This document shows, one piece after another, positions 44,513 to 52,841 of a stretch of DNA of 64,000 nt (positions are counted from its first letter, which is position 1; each line of letters opens with the position of its first letter). The stretch comes from Symbiobacterium thermophilum IAM 14863 (lineage in GTDB: Bacteria > Bacillota > Sulfobacillia > Symbiobacteriales > Symbiobacteriaceae). The stretch lies in NCBI RefSeq assembly GCF_000009905.1, contig NC_006177.1, positions 372,001 to 436,000 of the forward strand, read 5' to 3'. The position numbers were made by a program, and so were the translations under genes. The notes below the pieces were generated by a model. It had not been told where the DNA came from. It ran no database searches and saw only the letters and a program-made list of their open reading frames with translations.

Positions 44513-45199
44513 ATGCGTCAGGACATCGTCATTCGCGGGACGACCAGAACGGGACTCCTGCTGCTGCTCCCCGACGAGGGCGAGTTCTCCGCAGTGCTGG
44601 AGCGGCTTGCGGAACGGCTGGCCAGCAGCGGTCGGTTCTTTGTCGGCGGCAGGGTCCAGGTTCACGTGGGCAACCGCCGACTCTCTCCAGAGGACAGGGA
44701 AGCGCTCGAGCAGACCCTGCAGCGGAGTGGGATGGTGCTCCTCAGCGTGAAGGAGGGGGGCGACCCTCTGGCCGAGGTGCAGGCACCGGAGGCCGGGGCG
44801 CCGTCGGCGCCGCCTCCGCCCGCCGGGAACACGCTGGTGGTCACCAAGACCGTCCGCTCCGGACAGGAGATTCGGCATGACGGCGACGTGATCATCCTGG
44901 GCGACGTCAATCCGGGCGCGGTGGTGGTGGCGACCGGCCACATCGTCGTCATGGGCGCGCTGCGGGGCGTGGCGCACGCCGGGTGCACCGGAAACCGGAC
45001 CGCCATCGTGGCGGCGACCAAGCTCCGACCCACGCAGCTCCGGATCGCAGAGGTGATCGGGCGGGCGCCCGACGGTGACGCTCCACAGTCCTACCCTGAG
45101 GTGGCGCGCATCCGCGGCGACCTCATCGTGGTCGAAGCGTCCGCGGAGAAACGCCAGGTGAGTGCGCTGGAAGCGGTCGGCGCGAAGGAGGATCGTTGA
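44513..45199 (+). CDS. minC: Septum site-determining protein MinC
   Basis: Inhibits FtsZ assembly away from mid-cell. It encodes 228 residues: an N-terminal FtsZ-inhibiting domain (about 1-80), a Pro/Ala linker and a C-terminal beta-helix domain (about 105-205) with SGQEIRHDGDVIILGDVNPGA and VVMGALRGVAHAG, the MinD-binding part. The SD is poor (GAAGAGG). The last base of its TGA is shared with the minD ATG. Confidence 0.94.
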   Translation: MRQDIVIRGTTRTGLLLLLPDEGEFSAVLERLAERLASSGRFFVGGRVQVHVGNRRLSPEDREALEQTLQRSGMVLLSVKEGGDPLAEVQAPEAGAPSAPPPPAGNTLVVTKTVRSGQEIRHDGDVIILGDVNPGAVVVATGHIVVMGALRGVAHAGCTGNRTAIVAATKLRPTQLRIAEVIGRAPDGDAPQSYPEVARIRGDLIVVEASAEKRQVSALEAVGAKEDR

Positions 45200-46005
45200 T
45201 GGGACAGGTCATCGTGGTGACTTCGGGCAAAGGCGGCGTGGGAAAGACGACGACGACGGCCAACCTGGGCACGGCGCTGGCTCAGCTGGGCAACCGGGTC
45301 GTGCTGGTGGATGCGGATATCGGTCTGCGCAACCTTGACGTCGTGATGGGGCTGGAGAACCGGATTGTGTACGACCTCGTCGACGTGGTCGAGGGCAACG
45401 CCCGCCTGAAGCAGGCGCTCATCAAGGACAAGCGGAACGAGAATCTATACCTGCTTGCCGCAGCCCAGACCCGGGAGAAGAAGGACGTCACGGCCGAACA
45501 GATGAGGGACCTCACCGAGCAGCTGGCCCGGGAGTTCGACTTCGTGCTGGTGGACTGCCCCGCCGGCATCGAGGACGGCTTCAAGAACGCCATCGCCGGC
45601 GCGCAGAAGGCGATCATCGTGGCGAACCCCGAAGTCTCTTCGGTGCGCGACGCCGACCGCGTCATCGGGCTGTGGGATGCCCAGGACGGCGACCGGAGTC
45701 CGGCCATGCTGATCGTCAACCGGGTGCGCCCGCGCATGGTCGCGCGCGGCGACATGCTCGAGATCGACGACATGCTGGAGATGCTGGCCGTGGACCTCCT
45801 GGGGGTCGTGCCGGAGGACGACCACATCATCGTGTCCACCAACCGGGGTGAGCCGGCAGTCTACTCCCGTGACAGCAAGGCGGGCAAGGCGTTCCAGAAC
45901 ATCGCCCGGCGGCTGATGGGTGAGGCGGTGCCGATCATGGACCTGGAGACCGAGGAATCGCTGTGGTCCAGGTTCAAGCGCATTGTGGGGCTCGGCCGGA
46001 GCTAG
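45199..46005 (+). CDS. minD: Septum site-determining ATPase MinD
   Basis: Encodes 268 residues. Deviant Walker A SGKGGVGKTT at residues 9-18, DADIGLRNLD, and a C-terminal amphipathic helix (LWSRFKRIVGLG) that binds the membrane when ATP is bound. It recruits MinC and is displaced by MinE. ATG at 45199 lies 7 nt after AAGGAGG; the upstream TTG at 45196 is less likely. Confidence 0.97.
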   Translation: MGQVIVVTSGKGGVGKTTTTANLGTALAQLGNRVVLVDADIGLRNLDVVMGLENRIVYDLVDVVEGNARLKQALIKDKRNENLYLLAAAQTREKKDVTAEQMRDLTEQLAREFDFVLVDCPAGIEDGFKNAIAGAQKAIIVANPEVSSVRDADRVIGLWDAQDGDRSPAMLIVNRVRPRMVARGDMLEIDDMLEMLAVDLLGVVPEDDHIIVSTNRGEPAVYSRDSKAGKAFQNIARRLMGEAVPIMDLETEESLWSRFKRIVGLGRS

Positions 46006-46021
46006 AGGGGGGGGGCGTGGC

Positions 46022-46300
46022 ATGCTGGATCTCATTTCCCGGGTCTTCGGACGCGATCACTCGAGTGCGGATATCGCCAGGGAGCGACTGCGCCTGGTGC
46101 TCGTCCACGACCGGACCAACGTATCGCCGCAGTTCCTCGAGACCCTCAAGGAGGAGCTCATCGAGGTCATCTCCCGCTACATGGAGATCGAGGAAGAAGG
46201 AATGGATGTCACCCTTCAGACGGCCGAGAACCAGGTTGCCCTTGTGGCCAACATCCCCGTGCGCCGCATGAAGCGGGCAGCCGTGGGAAGCAAGCGCTGA
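46022..46300 (+). CDS. minE: Cell division topological specificity factor MinE
   Basis: Encodes 92 residues. The N-terminal anti-MinCD segment (ARERLRLVLVHDR) and the C-terminal dimer domain (LKEELIEVISRYMEI) are typical. A MinE, rather than only DivIVA, means that Min oscillation of the E. coli type is possible in this Firmicute. ATG follows a G-rich SD 16 nt after minD. Confidence 0.95.
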   Translation: MLDLISRVFGRDHSSADIARERLRLVLVHDRTNVSPQFLETLKEELIEVISRYMEIEEEGMDVTLQTAENQVALVANIPVRRMKRAAVGSKR

Positions 46301-46304
46301 GAAT

Positions 46305-46330
46305 AAGCCACCGGAGTTTCCGGTGGCTTT
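46305..46330 (+). terminator. Terminator after minE
   Basis: 11-bp perfect arms AAGCCACCGGA / TCCGGTGGCTT with a 3-nt loop and T tail. Confidence 0.85.
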
Positions 46331-46393
46331 CGGCTTATCGATGTGTACGCGTGGGCGGACCGATGGGGAGTCGGCGGCTTCGGGCTGCCAGGC

Positions 46394-46420
46394 GCCGCGG
46401 GGGAGCACCCGCGGCTTTCT
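46394..46420 (+). terminator. Second terminator-like hairpin before the DinB-like gene
   Basis: 8-bp arms GCCGCGGG (46394-46401) and CCCGCGGC (46408-46415), then TTTCT. It lies in the leader of the next gene and may attenuate it, or simply back up the minE terminator. Confidence 0.45.
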
Positions 46421-46536
46421 GTCCGAGGGGCGCCGGACCGCCGGTCTCCCCCAGCGGCGCAGGAATCGGACCCGACACTGCCGTAAGGAAGAGTAACTCA
46501 TCCCGGCGCACGCCCGGGAACTTGGAGGTGCATGTC

Positions 46537-47007
46537 GTGGGGGAACTGCTGACCCCGGAGTCCCTGCTCGCGATGCTGGAGGGAAACCGGCGCCTGACGC
46601 TGCGGGTCGTGGAGCTGTTTCCCGAAGACGCCCTGTTCCACTTCACACCAGCCCCGCCGCTCCGGCCATTTGCCGACATGGTGAACGAAATCCTGGAGAT
46701 GGAGGAGGGCTACGTGCGCGGAATCGCCACGCGGGAGTGGACCTTCTCGCCGAAGAGGGTGGTGAAGACCAAGCAGGAGCTGTTGGAGGCATGCGCGGCG
46801 GTGCGGCGGCGCACCCTTGAGCTGTGGCCGCGGATCACCGCAGCGCGGCTGACCGAGGAGGAGATCGACCCCTTCTTCGGCAGCGAGCCGCAGTCCAACC
46901 TCAGCCGGCTGGTCTACACCCTGGAGAACGAGATCCACCACCGGGGACAGGGGTACACCTACCTGCGCATCCTCGGCATTCAGCCGCCGGCCTTCTACAT
47001 CCGGTAG
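46537..47007 (+). CDS. DinB-like four-helix protein
   Basis: Encodes 156 residues of the DinB/YfiT superfamily, putative metal-dependent enzymes often linked to thiol chemistry. The end ENEIHHRGQGYTYLRILG carries the conserved histidines (HHRGQ) of the metal site. Function is unknown. GTG at 46537 is chosen since GGAGGTG ends 6 nt upstream; earlier in-frame codons lie in the leader. Confidence 0.8.
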   Translation: MGELLTPESLLAMLEGNRRLTLRVVELFPEDALFHFTPAPPLRPFADMVNEILEMEEGYVRGIATREWTFSPKRVVKTKQELLEACAAVRRRTLELWPRITAARLTEEEIDPFFGSEPQSNLSRLVYTLENEIHHRGQGYTYLRILGIQPPAFYIR

Positions 47008-47014
47008 CCTACAC

Positions 47015-47061
47015 GGGGGCTGTTCCAGGTGTCATCTACGGATGACCCCGGAACAGCCCCC
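47015..47061. terminator. Bidirectional terminator between convergent genes
   Basis: 12-bp perfect arms GGGGGCTGTTCC (47015-47026) and GGAACAGCCCCC (47050-47061), with inner GTCAT/ATGAC pairing. It lies between the DinB-like gene and the minus-strand oxoprolinase gene. Confidence 0.65.
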
Positions 47062-47079
47062 TACCAGACCACGCCCCAA

Positions 47080-48999
47080 TCAGCGCTCGCCGTGCAGCGG
47101 GACCTCTTCGACCTCGCAGAGGAACTCGATGCCGTCGAGCGTGATGCGGTACACGCGCACGCCCGGGCGAACCGGCCCGTTCCGGTCTCCTTGCGCCACG
47201 GAAGCGGGCGCACCCGCGCCCCCGGGGGTCAGATTTCCGCCATGGTCCGGGGCGGTGGGCAGGCGATGGACCCTCATCTCGTCAGCCGGCCGCTGCGGCG
47301 CGGCCCCGCGGCCCTCGAGGAACCGGCGGATCTGCCCCAGCCGGCGGCGCTCCTGCCAGGCGATCGCGTGGCCCTCGGCGACGTCCGCCTCCCGGAACGT
47401 CACCCGGTCGCCCTCCTTCAGTTGCGCCGCCCGCCACAGGTCCGTGAAGACCGCCGTGGCGATCTTGGGGTACCCCCCGAGGGTCTGCCGGTTGCTGAGC
47501 AGCAGGATGGGCTGGCCGCTGGGCACCACCTGCAGGGCGCCCGGCGGGATCGGCTCCGAGAGCATCTCGGCGGGCCCTTCCGGCCGGATCTCCGGCCCGA
47601 CCAGCCGGATGCCCTGCCGGTCCGCCTGGGGACCCACGCGGAAGGCTTCGGCGAAGAGGCGCGCAAGGCTCGCCGCGGGGAACTGATCGGCCTGGGGCCC
47701 CGGGATGAGCCGGATGACCGCCTCCCCTTCGAAGGCGGGGATGGCGTCGGCCGGCAGGCGCCGCCCGGCGAGGTCGGCCGGGGGATGGAGCGGCAGCCCG
47801 ATGGGCAGCCAGTCCCCGGCCTGTAGGGGACGGCCCAGCGGCCCGACGTGGCCGAACAGGTCCTCGGACAGGCTGCCCAGCACTGGCGGCAGGTCGAACC
47901 CGCCGGCGACGCAGAGGTAGGCGCGGCATCCGGCGGTCACCGTGCCCAGCCGCAGCCGGTCACCCGGGCCGGCCAGGACCGACGTCCATCCGGGCACCGG
48001 CCTGGGCGCCCCGCCGTCCGCGGGGATCAGCTCCGCGGGGATGGGCGCCCCGGTCAGTGCGAACGCGGCCGGACCGGTGAACTCCACCTCGGGGCCGGTG
48101 AGGGTGATCTCCAGCGCGGCGGTGCGGGCACGGTTACCCAGCAGCCAGTTGCCGATCATCAGGGACTGCTGGTCGACCGCCCCGGCCACTGGAACGCCGT
48201 AGGCGGTGTACCCGCGCCGGCCCAGGTCCTGCAGGGTCGTCTGCCAGCCCGGGCGGAGGATGCGCAGCCCGGTGCGTCCCGGGGCGAATGCCGGAGGTCC
48301 GGCGGGTTCGGCGCGCTGTTCTGCCGCCAGCGCCGCGAACTCCTCCTCGTCGATGGGAACGAAACGGACGCGGTCCCCCGGCTGCAGGAGAGTCGGCGGA
48401 TCCCGCAGGGGATCGAACAGCCGGACCGGGGTCCGCCCGATCAGCCGCCATCCGCCGGGGGCCTCGTTGGGGTAGATGCCGGTGAGCCGCCCGCCGATGC
48501 CCACCGAGCCCGCGGGGACGTGCACGCGAGGGCTGTCCAGCCGCGGCGCGGCGATCCGGGGATCGAGGCCGCCCAGGTACGGGAACCCCGGGCTGAACCC
48601 CAGGCAGTAGACCCGGTACGCGCCCCCCGCATGAAGCGCGGCCACCTCATCGGGGGACAGGCCCGCATGGGCCGCAATGGCCCCCAGGTCCGGACCCTGC
48701 TCACCTCCGTAGAGGACGGGGATCTCCACCTCCCGGCCGGCCGGCGCGGCGGCGGAGGCCCGGACGCCGGCCTCCCGCACCATGGCGGTCAGCTGCTCCA
48801 GCCGGATGCGCACCGGGTCGTACTCGACCAGGAGGGCGTGAAACCCAGGCGTCACCTCCACGATCGCCGGGTGGGTGCCGCGCAGGGCGTCGGCGAGGCT
48901 GTGGACGCGCCGGCTGGTCGCTTCGTCCAGCTCTTCACCCAGGTAGCAGAGCAGCGCCCGGTCGCCGCAGGGAACCAGTCGGAGATCGGCCAACGCCAT
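47080..48999 (-). CDS. 5-oxoprolinase subunits B and C fused (PxpB-PxpC, KipI-KipA type)
   Basis: Encodes 639 residues. Residues 1-225 match PxpB/KipI (GDRALLCYLG, then CLGFSPGFPYLGGL with the conserved PAGSVGIGG), and residues 235-600 match PxpC/KipA (RPGWQTTLQDLGRRGYTAYGVPVAGAVD). With PxpA they hydrolyse 5-oxoproline to glutamate, using ATP. The two are usually separate genes; here they are one protein. No PxpA gene is in the window. ATG at 48999 is chosen over GTG 49008 because AGGTGAGG overlaps the latter. The last 60 residues extend beyond the usual domain. Confidence 0.9.
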   Translation of the reverse strand: MALADLRLVPCGDRALLCYLGEELDEATSRRVHSLADALRGTHPAIVEVTPGFHALLVEYDPVRIRLEQLTAMVREAGVRASAAAPAGREVEIPVLYGGEQGPDLGAIAAHAGLSPDEVAALHAGGAYRVYCLGFSPGFPYLGGLDPRIAAPRLDSPRVHVPAGSVGIGGRLTGIYPNEAPGGWRLIGRTPVRLFDPLRDPPTLLQPGDRVRFVPIDEEEFAALAAEQRAEPAGPPAFAPGRTGLRILRPGWQTTLQDLGRRGYTAYGVPVAGAVDQQSLMIGNWLLGNRARTAALEITLTGPEVEFTGPAAFALTGAPIPAELIPADGGAPRPVPGWTSVLAGPGDRLRLGTVTAGCRAYLCVAGGFDLPPVLGSLSEDLFGHVGPLGRPLQAGDWLPIGLPLHPPADLAGRRLPADAIPAFEGEAVIRLIPGPQADQFPAASLARLFAEAFRVGPQADRQGIRLVGPEIRPEGPAEMLSEPIPPGALQVVPSGQPILLLSNRQTLGGYPKIATAVFTDLWRAAQLKEGDRVTFREADVAEGHAIAWQERRRLGQIRRFLEGRGAAPQRPADEMRVHRLPTAPDHGGNLTPGGAGAPASVAQGDRNGPVRPGVRVYRITLDGIEFLCEVEEVPLHGER

Positions 49000-49016
49000 C
49001 ACCCTCACCTAGTCTT

Positions 49017-49038
49017 AATAGCAGGTGCCAATGCTATT
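49017..49038. promoter_or_regulatory. Dyad between the oxoprolinase gene and the exported-protein gene
   Basis: AATAGCA-N8-TGCTATT, a perfect 7-bp dyad just upstream of the oxoprolinase start codon, in an A/T-rich patch of otherwise G+C-rich DNA. Probably an operator for an unknown regulator. Confidence 0.4.
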
Positions 49039-49167
49039 CGAGGCAGTCGGCCGCCGCCCCTGCCTCTGGCGGGTGAAAACCGGACCGAACCCCGGCCCGT
49101 CTATTCCCCGAAAGGAGGATACTCATCGCCGTCTGGGACACCCGGGCGATACAGGGGGAGGATGACC

Positions 49168-49638
49168 ATGCGCAGGTGGTTGGCGCTGTTGCTTGGTGCG
49201 GGGCTGCTTTGTGCGGGGGTGCTGTACGCCGGGGCGGCGCCGGGGGAGTGGCGCTCCGCCTACCAGATACGGCGGCGGGCCGCGGAACTGGCCCAGGCGG
49301 CGGATGTCATGGTCCTGGCGGAGGTCGGCGAGCAGGTGCTTCCCTCGTATCCGGCGGAGGGAAGGGTCTACACGGACACCGTGGTCTCCGTCGTGCGCGG
49401 CGGCGGCTTCGCAGCGGGAACGGAGCTTACCCTCCGCCTTCCCGGCGGACGGACGGACGACCTGGAGGTCATTGTGGATTACCTTCACCCCTTTCCCGAC
49501 AAGGGCGGTCAGGTGTTTCTGCTGTTGAAGGAGGCCGGCGAGAAATACGACGTCCTGGCATTCATGGAACTGGTCGATGGAAGGCCCAGGTGGCCGGAGG
49601 GCCGCGCCTACATGCGATATCTCAGCCAACTTGAATGA
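49168..49638 (+). CDS. Exported protein of unknown function
   Basis: Encodes 156 residues beginning with a signal peptide (RRW, then LALLLGAGLLCAGVLYAG, likely cut after AGA near residue 24). The mature part is predicted mostly beta and contains VYTDTVVSVVRGG and GGQVFLLLKEAGEKYDV; this resembles small secreted OB- or beta-sandwich-like proteins, but I do not recognise a family. ATG 49168 is chosen with GGGGGAGG 6 nt upstream; ATG 49162 abuts the SD. It lies next to signal peptidase I, convergently. Confidence 0.72.
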   Translation: MRRWLALLLGAGLLCAGVLYAGAAPGEWRSAYQIRRRAAELAQAADVMVLAEVGEQVLPSYPAEGRVYTDTVVSVVRGGGFAAGTELTLRLPGGRTDDLEVIVDYLHPFPDKGGQVFLLLKEAGEKYDVLAFMELVDGRPRWPEGRAYMRYLSQLE

Positions 49639-49646
49639 GCGCGAAA

Positions 49647-49676
49647 CACCCCCTCCGCTGCCCTGCGGAGGGGGTG
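49647..49676. terminator. Bidirectional terminator between the exported-protein gene and lepB
   Basis: 12-bp perfect arms (49647-49658 / 49665-49676) with a 6-nt loop; the minus strand continues TTTCG. Confidence 0.7.
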
Positions 49677-49682
49677 AACGCG

Positions 49683-50204
49683 TCAGTCGATGGATCCGAT
49701 GCGGCTCAGGGGCCAGATGCGGTACACGGCCCGGGCGAAGATGCGCTCCCGGTTCAGCAGCCCCCATTCGTGGCTGTCGTTGGACAGGTTCCGGTTGTCG
49801 CCGAGGACGAAGTACTGGCCCTCGGGGATCGTGACGGGGCCGTAGGTGTACCGGGGAGGCTCCGCGATGTAGGGCTCGTCCAGCGGCTCGCCGTTGATGA
49901 ACACCAGCCCGTCCCGCACCTCCACCGTCTCACCCGGCAGGCCGATCACCCGCTTGATGTAGGGATACTGCGCCTGCACCTGCGGGGGCGGGTCGAAGAC
50001 GACGATGTCCCCGCGGCGGATGGAGGTGAAGCGCAGGATCAGTTTGTCGGTCCAGAACCGGTCGCCCACCAGGATCGTGGGCTCCATCGAGCCCGTGGGC
50101 ACCTCCCGCACCTGGCCGACAAAGGTGATGATCAGCAGCCAGAGCAGTACGCCGTACAGGACGTCCTTCAACAGGGTGAGCAGGGGACGCAGTTTCTCAG
50201 CCAT
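49683..50204 (-). CDS. lepB: Signal peptidase I
   Basis: Membrane serine protease that removes signal peptides of exported proteins. It encodes 173 residues: one N-terminal membrane segment (about 11-32), catalytic Ser39 in TGSMEPT, Lys84 in YIKRVIGLPGE, and the box E motif GDNRNLSNDSHEWG. This is the compact Bacillus type (SipS-like). ATG at 50204; the frame is open further upstream but the SD (GGAGGC) fits this start. Confidence 0.95.
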   Translation of the reverse strand: MAEKLRPLLTLLKDVLYGVLLWLLIITFVGQVREVPTGSMEPTILVGDRFWTDKLILRFTSIRRGDIVVFDPPPQVQAQYPYIKRVIGLPGETVEVRDGLVFINGEPLDEPYIAEPPRYTYGPVTIPEGQYFVLGDNRNLSNDSHEWGLLNRERIFARAVYRIWPLSRIGSID

Positions 50205-50250
50205 CGAGTTGCCTCCTGATCGAATGCGTCCCTGTTCAGTTCCACCCCGG

Positions 50251-51021
50251 CTACGGGCCTTCCTGCCGCCGCCCTGCATCCAGGGTGCGTACCAGGTCGT
50301 GCGCCACCTGCACCAGGTCCCGCACCAGCGGCGTTGCCGGTTGGTTGAAGACCTCGGCCGGCGTGCCGATCTGGAGCAGCTTCCCTTCCGCCAGTACGGC
50401 CACCCGGTCCGCCAGGGGCGGGATCTCGGTGAAGTCGTGGGTCACGAAGAGGGCTGCCGTGCCGGAGGCCGTGAGGATCCGCCGCAGGTCCGCGAGCAGG
50501 TGGGATCGGGCCAGCACGTCCAGCGAGGCCATGGGCTCGTCCAGGTACAGCAGCCGCGGGCCGGTGGCCAGGGCCCTGGCGATGGAGACCCGCTGGGCCT
50601 CGCCGCCGGAGAGCTGGCGGGAGGAACGGTGGGCGAGATGGCTGATGCGCAGCTGCTCCAGCATCTCCATCGCCACCTCGCGCTGCTTCGCCGCCGGCAC
50701 GCCCCTGAGGCGCAGCCCGAGGGTCACGTTCTGCATCACGGTGCCGGTGAGGAGCAGCGACTCCTGGAAGACCACGGCCATCTGCCGCCGCAGGGCCAGC
50801 GCCTCCTGGGGGAGGCTCACCTGCCGTCCCTCCCAGCGATAGCTGCCGAAGGAGGCGGGGATGAGCAGGGCCAGGGCGTGCAGCAGGCTGGACTTGCCGG
50901 AACCGTTGGGGCCGATGACCGCGAGCACCTCGCCCGGCTGGATGGCCAGGTGCGGGACGTCCACGACCACCCGGTTGCCCCGCTTCACCTTGACGTCGGT
51001 CACTTCCAGCAAGGCGGTCAA
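50251..51021 (-). CDS. tupC: Tungstate-type ABC transporter ATP-binding protein
   Basis: Encodes 256 residues. Walker A GPNGSGKSS (about 38-46), signature LSGGEAQRVSIARALA and Walker B LLYLDEPMASLD are intact. It energises the TupB permease, with which it overlaps by 4 nt. The C-terminus after 230 is short, without a molybdate-binding TOBE domain, as in TupC. Substrate assignment comes from TupA and TupB. Confidence 0.88.
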   Translation of the reverse strand: MTALLEVTDVKVKRGNRVVVDVPHLAIQPGEVLAVIGPNGSGKSSLLHALALLIPASFGSYRWEGRQVSLPQEALALRRQMAVVFQESLLLTGTVMQNVTLGLRLRGVPAAKQREVAMEMLEQLRISHLAHRSSRQLSGGEAQRVSIARALATGPRLLYLDEPMASLDVLARSHLLADLRRILTASGTAALFVTHDFTEIPPLADRVAVLAEGKLLQIGTPAEVFNQPATPLVRDLVQVAHDLVRTLDAGRRQEGP

Positions 51022-51716
51022 TGCGGCCGCCCCCTTTGCTGGAGCAGAGTCAGGGCGTAGGTGACGAGCCAGATCAGGAGCATCAGGATGATCGACAGCG
51101 CGATGGCGATGTCGAAGTTGCCCTTGCTGACCTCCATGACCGTGGCGGTGGTCAGTACGCGCGTCCGGCCCAGGATGTTGCCGCCCACCATCGTCGAGGC
51201 GCCCACTTCGGAGATCACGCCGCCGAAGCCGCCGATGACCGCGGCCAGCAGCGGCAGCCGGGCCTCGCGGATGAGGAGCCAGTAGAGCTGCCAGCGGGAC
51301 GCCCCGAGGGCGAGGATCTGGTCGTGCAGCTTCGGGTTCAGCTGGCCGATGCCCGCCAGCGCGTAGCCCGTGACCAGGGGCAGGGCGATGAGGAACTGCG
51401 CGATGATCATTGCCGTGGGGGTGTACATCAGCCTGAGGTAACCGAAGGGGCCCGAGCGCCAGAGCAGGAGCGACACGACGAGTCCGGCGACGACCGGCGG
51501 CGTGCCCATGCCGGCGTTAACGATGCTGATCATGAACTCGCGCCCCGGGAAGCGGGCCAGTGCGAGAAAGCAGCCCAGCGGGATCCCCACCAGGATGCTG
51601 AGCAGGGTCGCCGTACCGGCGACCCTGATCGTCAGCAGCGTAACCCGCACGAGTTCCGCATCGCCGGACACGAGCATCCGCAGCGCGGCCAAGATGCCCT
51701 GTCCGATCATTTCCAA
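51018..51716 (-). CDS. tupB: Tungstate-type ABC transporter permease
   Basis: Encodes 232 residues with about five membrane segments. The permease EAA-like loop is LHDQILALGASRWQLYWLLI. TupB-type permeases are shorter than ModB and have the sequence STMVGGNILGRTRVLTTA near residue 173, seen here. It forms the channel with TupA delivering tungstate. It is between tupA (27 nt) and tupC (overlap). Confidence 0.88.
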   Translation of the reverse strand: MEMIGQGILAALRMLVSGDAELVRVTLLTIRVAGTATLLSILVGIPLGCFLALARFPGREFMISIVNAGMGTPPVVAGLVVSLLLWRSGPFGYLRLMYTPTAMIIAQFLIALPLVTGYALAGIGQLNPKLHDQILALGASRWQLYWLLIREARLPLLAAVIGGFGGVISEVGASTMVGGNILGRTRVLTTATVMEVSKGNFDIAIALSIILMLLIWLVTYALTLLQQRGRPH

Positions 51717-51743
51717 GGGACAATCCCACCTTCCAGCCAGGTG

Positions 51744-52694
51744 CTATCCGCCGAGCTCCTCCACAGACTTGCCCGCGTCCGGGAAGAAGAGCGGCTCGCC
51801 GTACTTGTCCACGCCGTAGGTCCGGATGATCTCCTGGACTTCCGGATCCACCATGAACTCCACGAAGGCCTTCGCACCTTCGGCGTTGACCAGCGGCCAC
51901 TTCTCGGGGTTGACCTGCATCACGTGGTAGATGTTGAGCAGTGGGGAGTCGCCTTCGAGGACGATCTCCAGCTCGATGTTCTTCTTCTGGGCGAGGTAGG
52001 TGCCCCGGTCGGTCAGGGTGTAGCCCAGCTTCTCGTTGGCGACGTTGATGGTGGCGCCCATGCCCTGGCCGGTCTCCTGGTACCACGCGTTCCCCCTGGG
52101 GTCGATGCCGGCTTCGTTCCACAGGGCCAGCTCCTTCTTGTGGGTGCCCGATTCGTCGCCGCGGGAGATGAAGAGGGAGCCGGCCTCGGCGATCTTCTTC
52201 AGGGCCTCGGCCGCCTTCGTGGTTCCCTTCACGCCGGCGGGGTCCTCGGGCGGGCCGATGATGATGAAGTCATTGTGCATGACCAGCTGCCGGTTGATGA
52301 CCACGCCGGCCTCCTCCAGCGGCTTCTCGGACTCCGGCGCGTGCACAAGCAGCACATCCGCCTCGCCGTTCTCACCCAGCTTCAGCGCCTGGCCCGTGCC
52401 GACGGAGACGGTCTTTACGACGTACCCCGTCTTCTCCTCGAACATCGGAACCAGCACGTCCAGCAGGCCGGTGTCCACGGTGGAGGTGGTGGTTGCCAGG
52501 ATCAGCTCGGGGTTCTCGGGGGTGGCCGGCTTTTCCGGTTCGGCCGGCGTCTCGGGCTGCGTCGACGGCTGCTCTGCCTGTTGCTCCTGCTGGGTCGGCT
52601 GCGGTTCGGTGCTCGGCTGCTGTCCGGCGGAGGAACAGCCGACCACAAGGGCCATAATGGCTGCGAGGACCATGAAGCGATGCAAGCGTTTCAT
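51744..52694 (-). CDS. tupA: Tungstate-binding lipoprotein (TupA-like)
   Basis: Encodes 316 residues. A signal peptide ending in the lipobox VVGCSS (about residues 17-22) anchors it outside the membrane, followed by a Pro/Gln/Glu-rich linker (about 25-62). The binding domain begins ELILATTTSTVDTGLLDVL, with the ATTTST motif that contacts the oxyanion in TupA. YGVDKYGEPLFFPDAG closes the protein, as in the family. Tungstate rather than molybdate is inferred from TupA similarity. ATG at 52694 follows GAGGGGGA. Confidence 0.9.
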   Translation of the reverse strand: MKRLHRFMVLAAIMALVVGCSSAGQQPSTEPQPTQQEQQAEQPSTQPETPAEPEKPATPENPELILATTTSTVDTGLLDVLVPMFEEKTGYVVKTVSVGTGQALKLGENGEADVLLVHAPESEKPLEEAGVVINRQLVMHNDFIIIGPPEDPAGVKGTTKAAEALKKIAEAGSLFISRGDESGTHKKELALWNEAGIDPRGNAWYQETGQGMGATINVANEKLGYTLTDRGTYLAQKKNIELEIVLEGDSPLLNIYHVMQVNPEKWPLVNAEGAKAFVEFMVDPEVQEIIRTYGVDKYGEPLFFPDAGKSVEELGG

Positions 52695-52730
52695 CGAAGC
52701 AATCCCCCTCTGCACAAGGTAGGGTCTGAA

Positions 52731-52776
52731 ACATAACGGGCGCGAAAAAAGCGCCACCGTAAGGTCACCGTTATGT
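52731..52776. promoter_or_regulatory. Probable operator region of the tup operon (CATAACGG repeats)
   Basis: ACATAACGG (52731-52739) and its complement CCGTTATGT (52768-52776) are 28 nt apart. A third, partial half-site lies at 52756-52762 (ACCGTAA), giving direct repeats spaced 11 nt on the minus strand. CGTTAT-type half-sites resemble E. coli ModE sites, though here their orientation is reversed. It lies between the regulator gene and tupA, close to the tupA promoter. A small GGCGC/GCGCC hairpin sits in the middle. Confidence 0.5.
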
Positions 52777-52841
52777 CCATGTAGAGCATAGCGCACGAGG
52801 GGGCAGTTGACAATCCTGTTTTGCGGCCATCGGGACATGGG

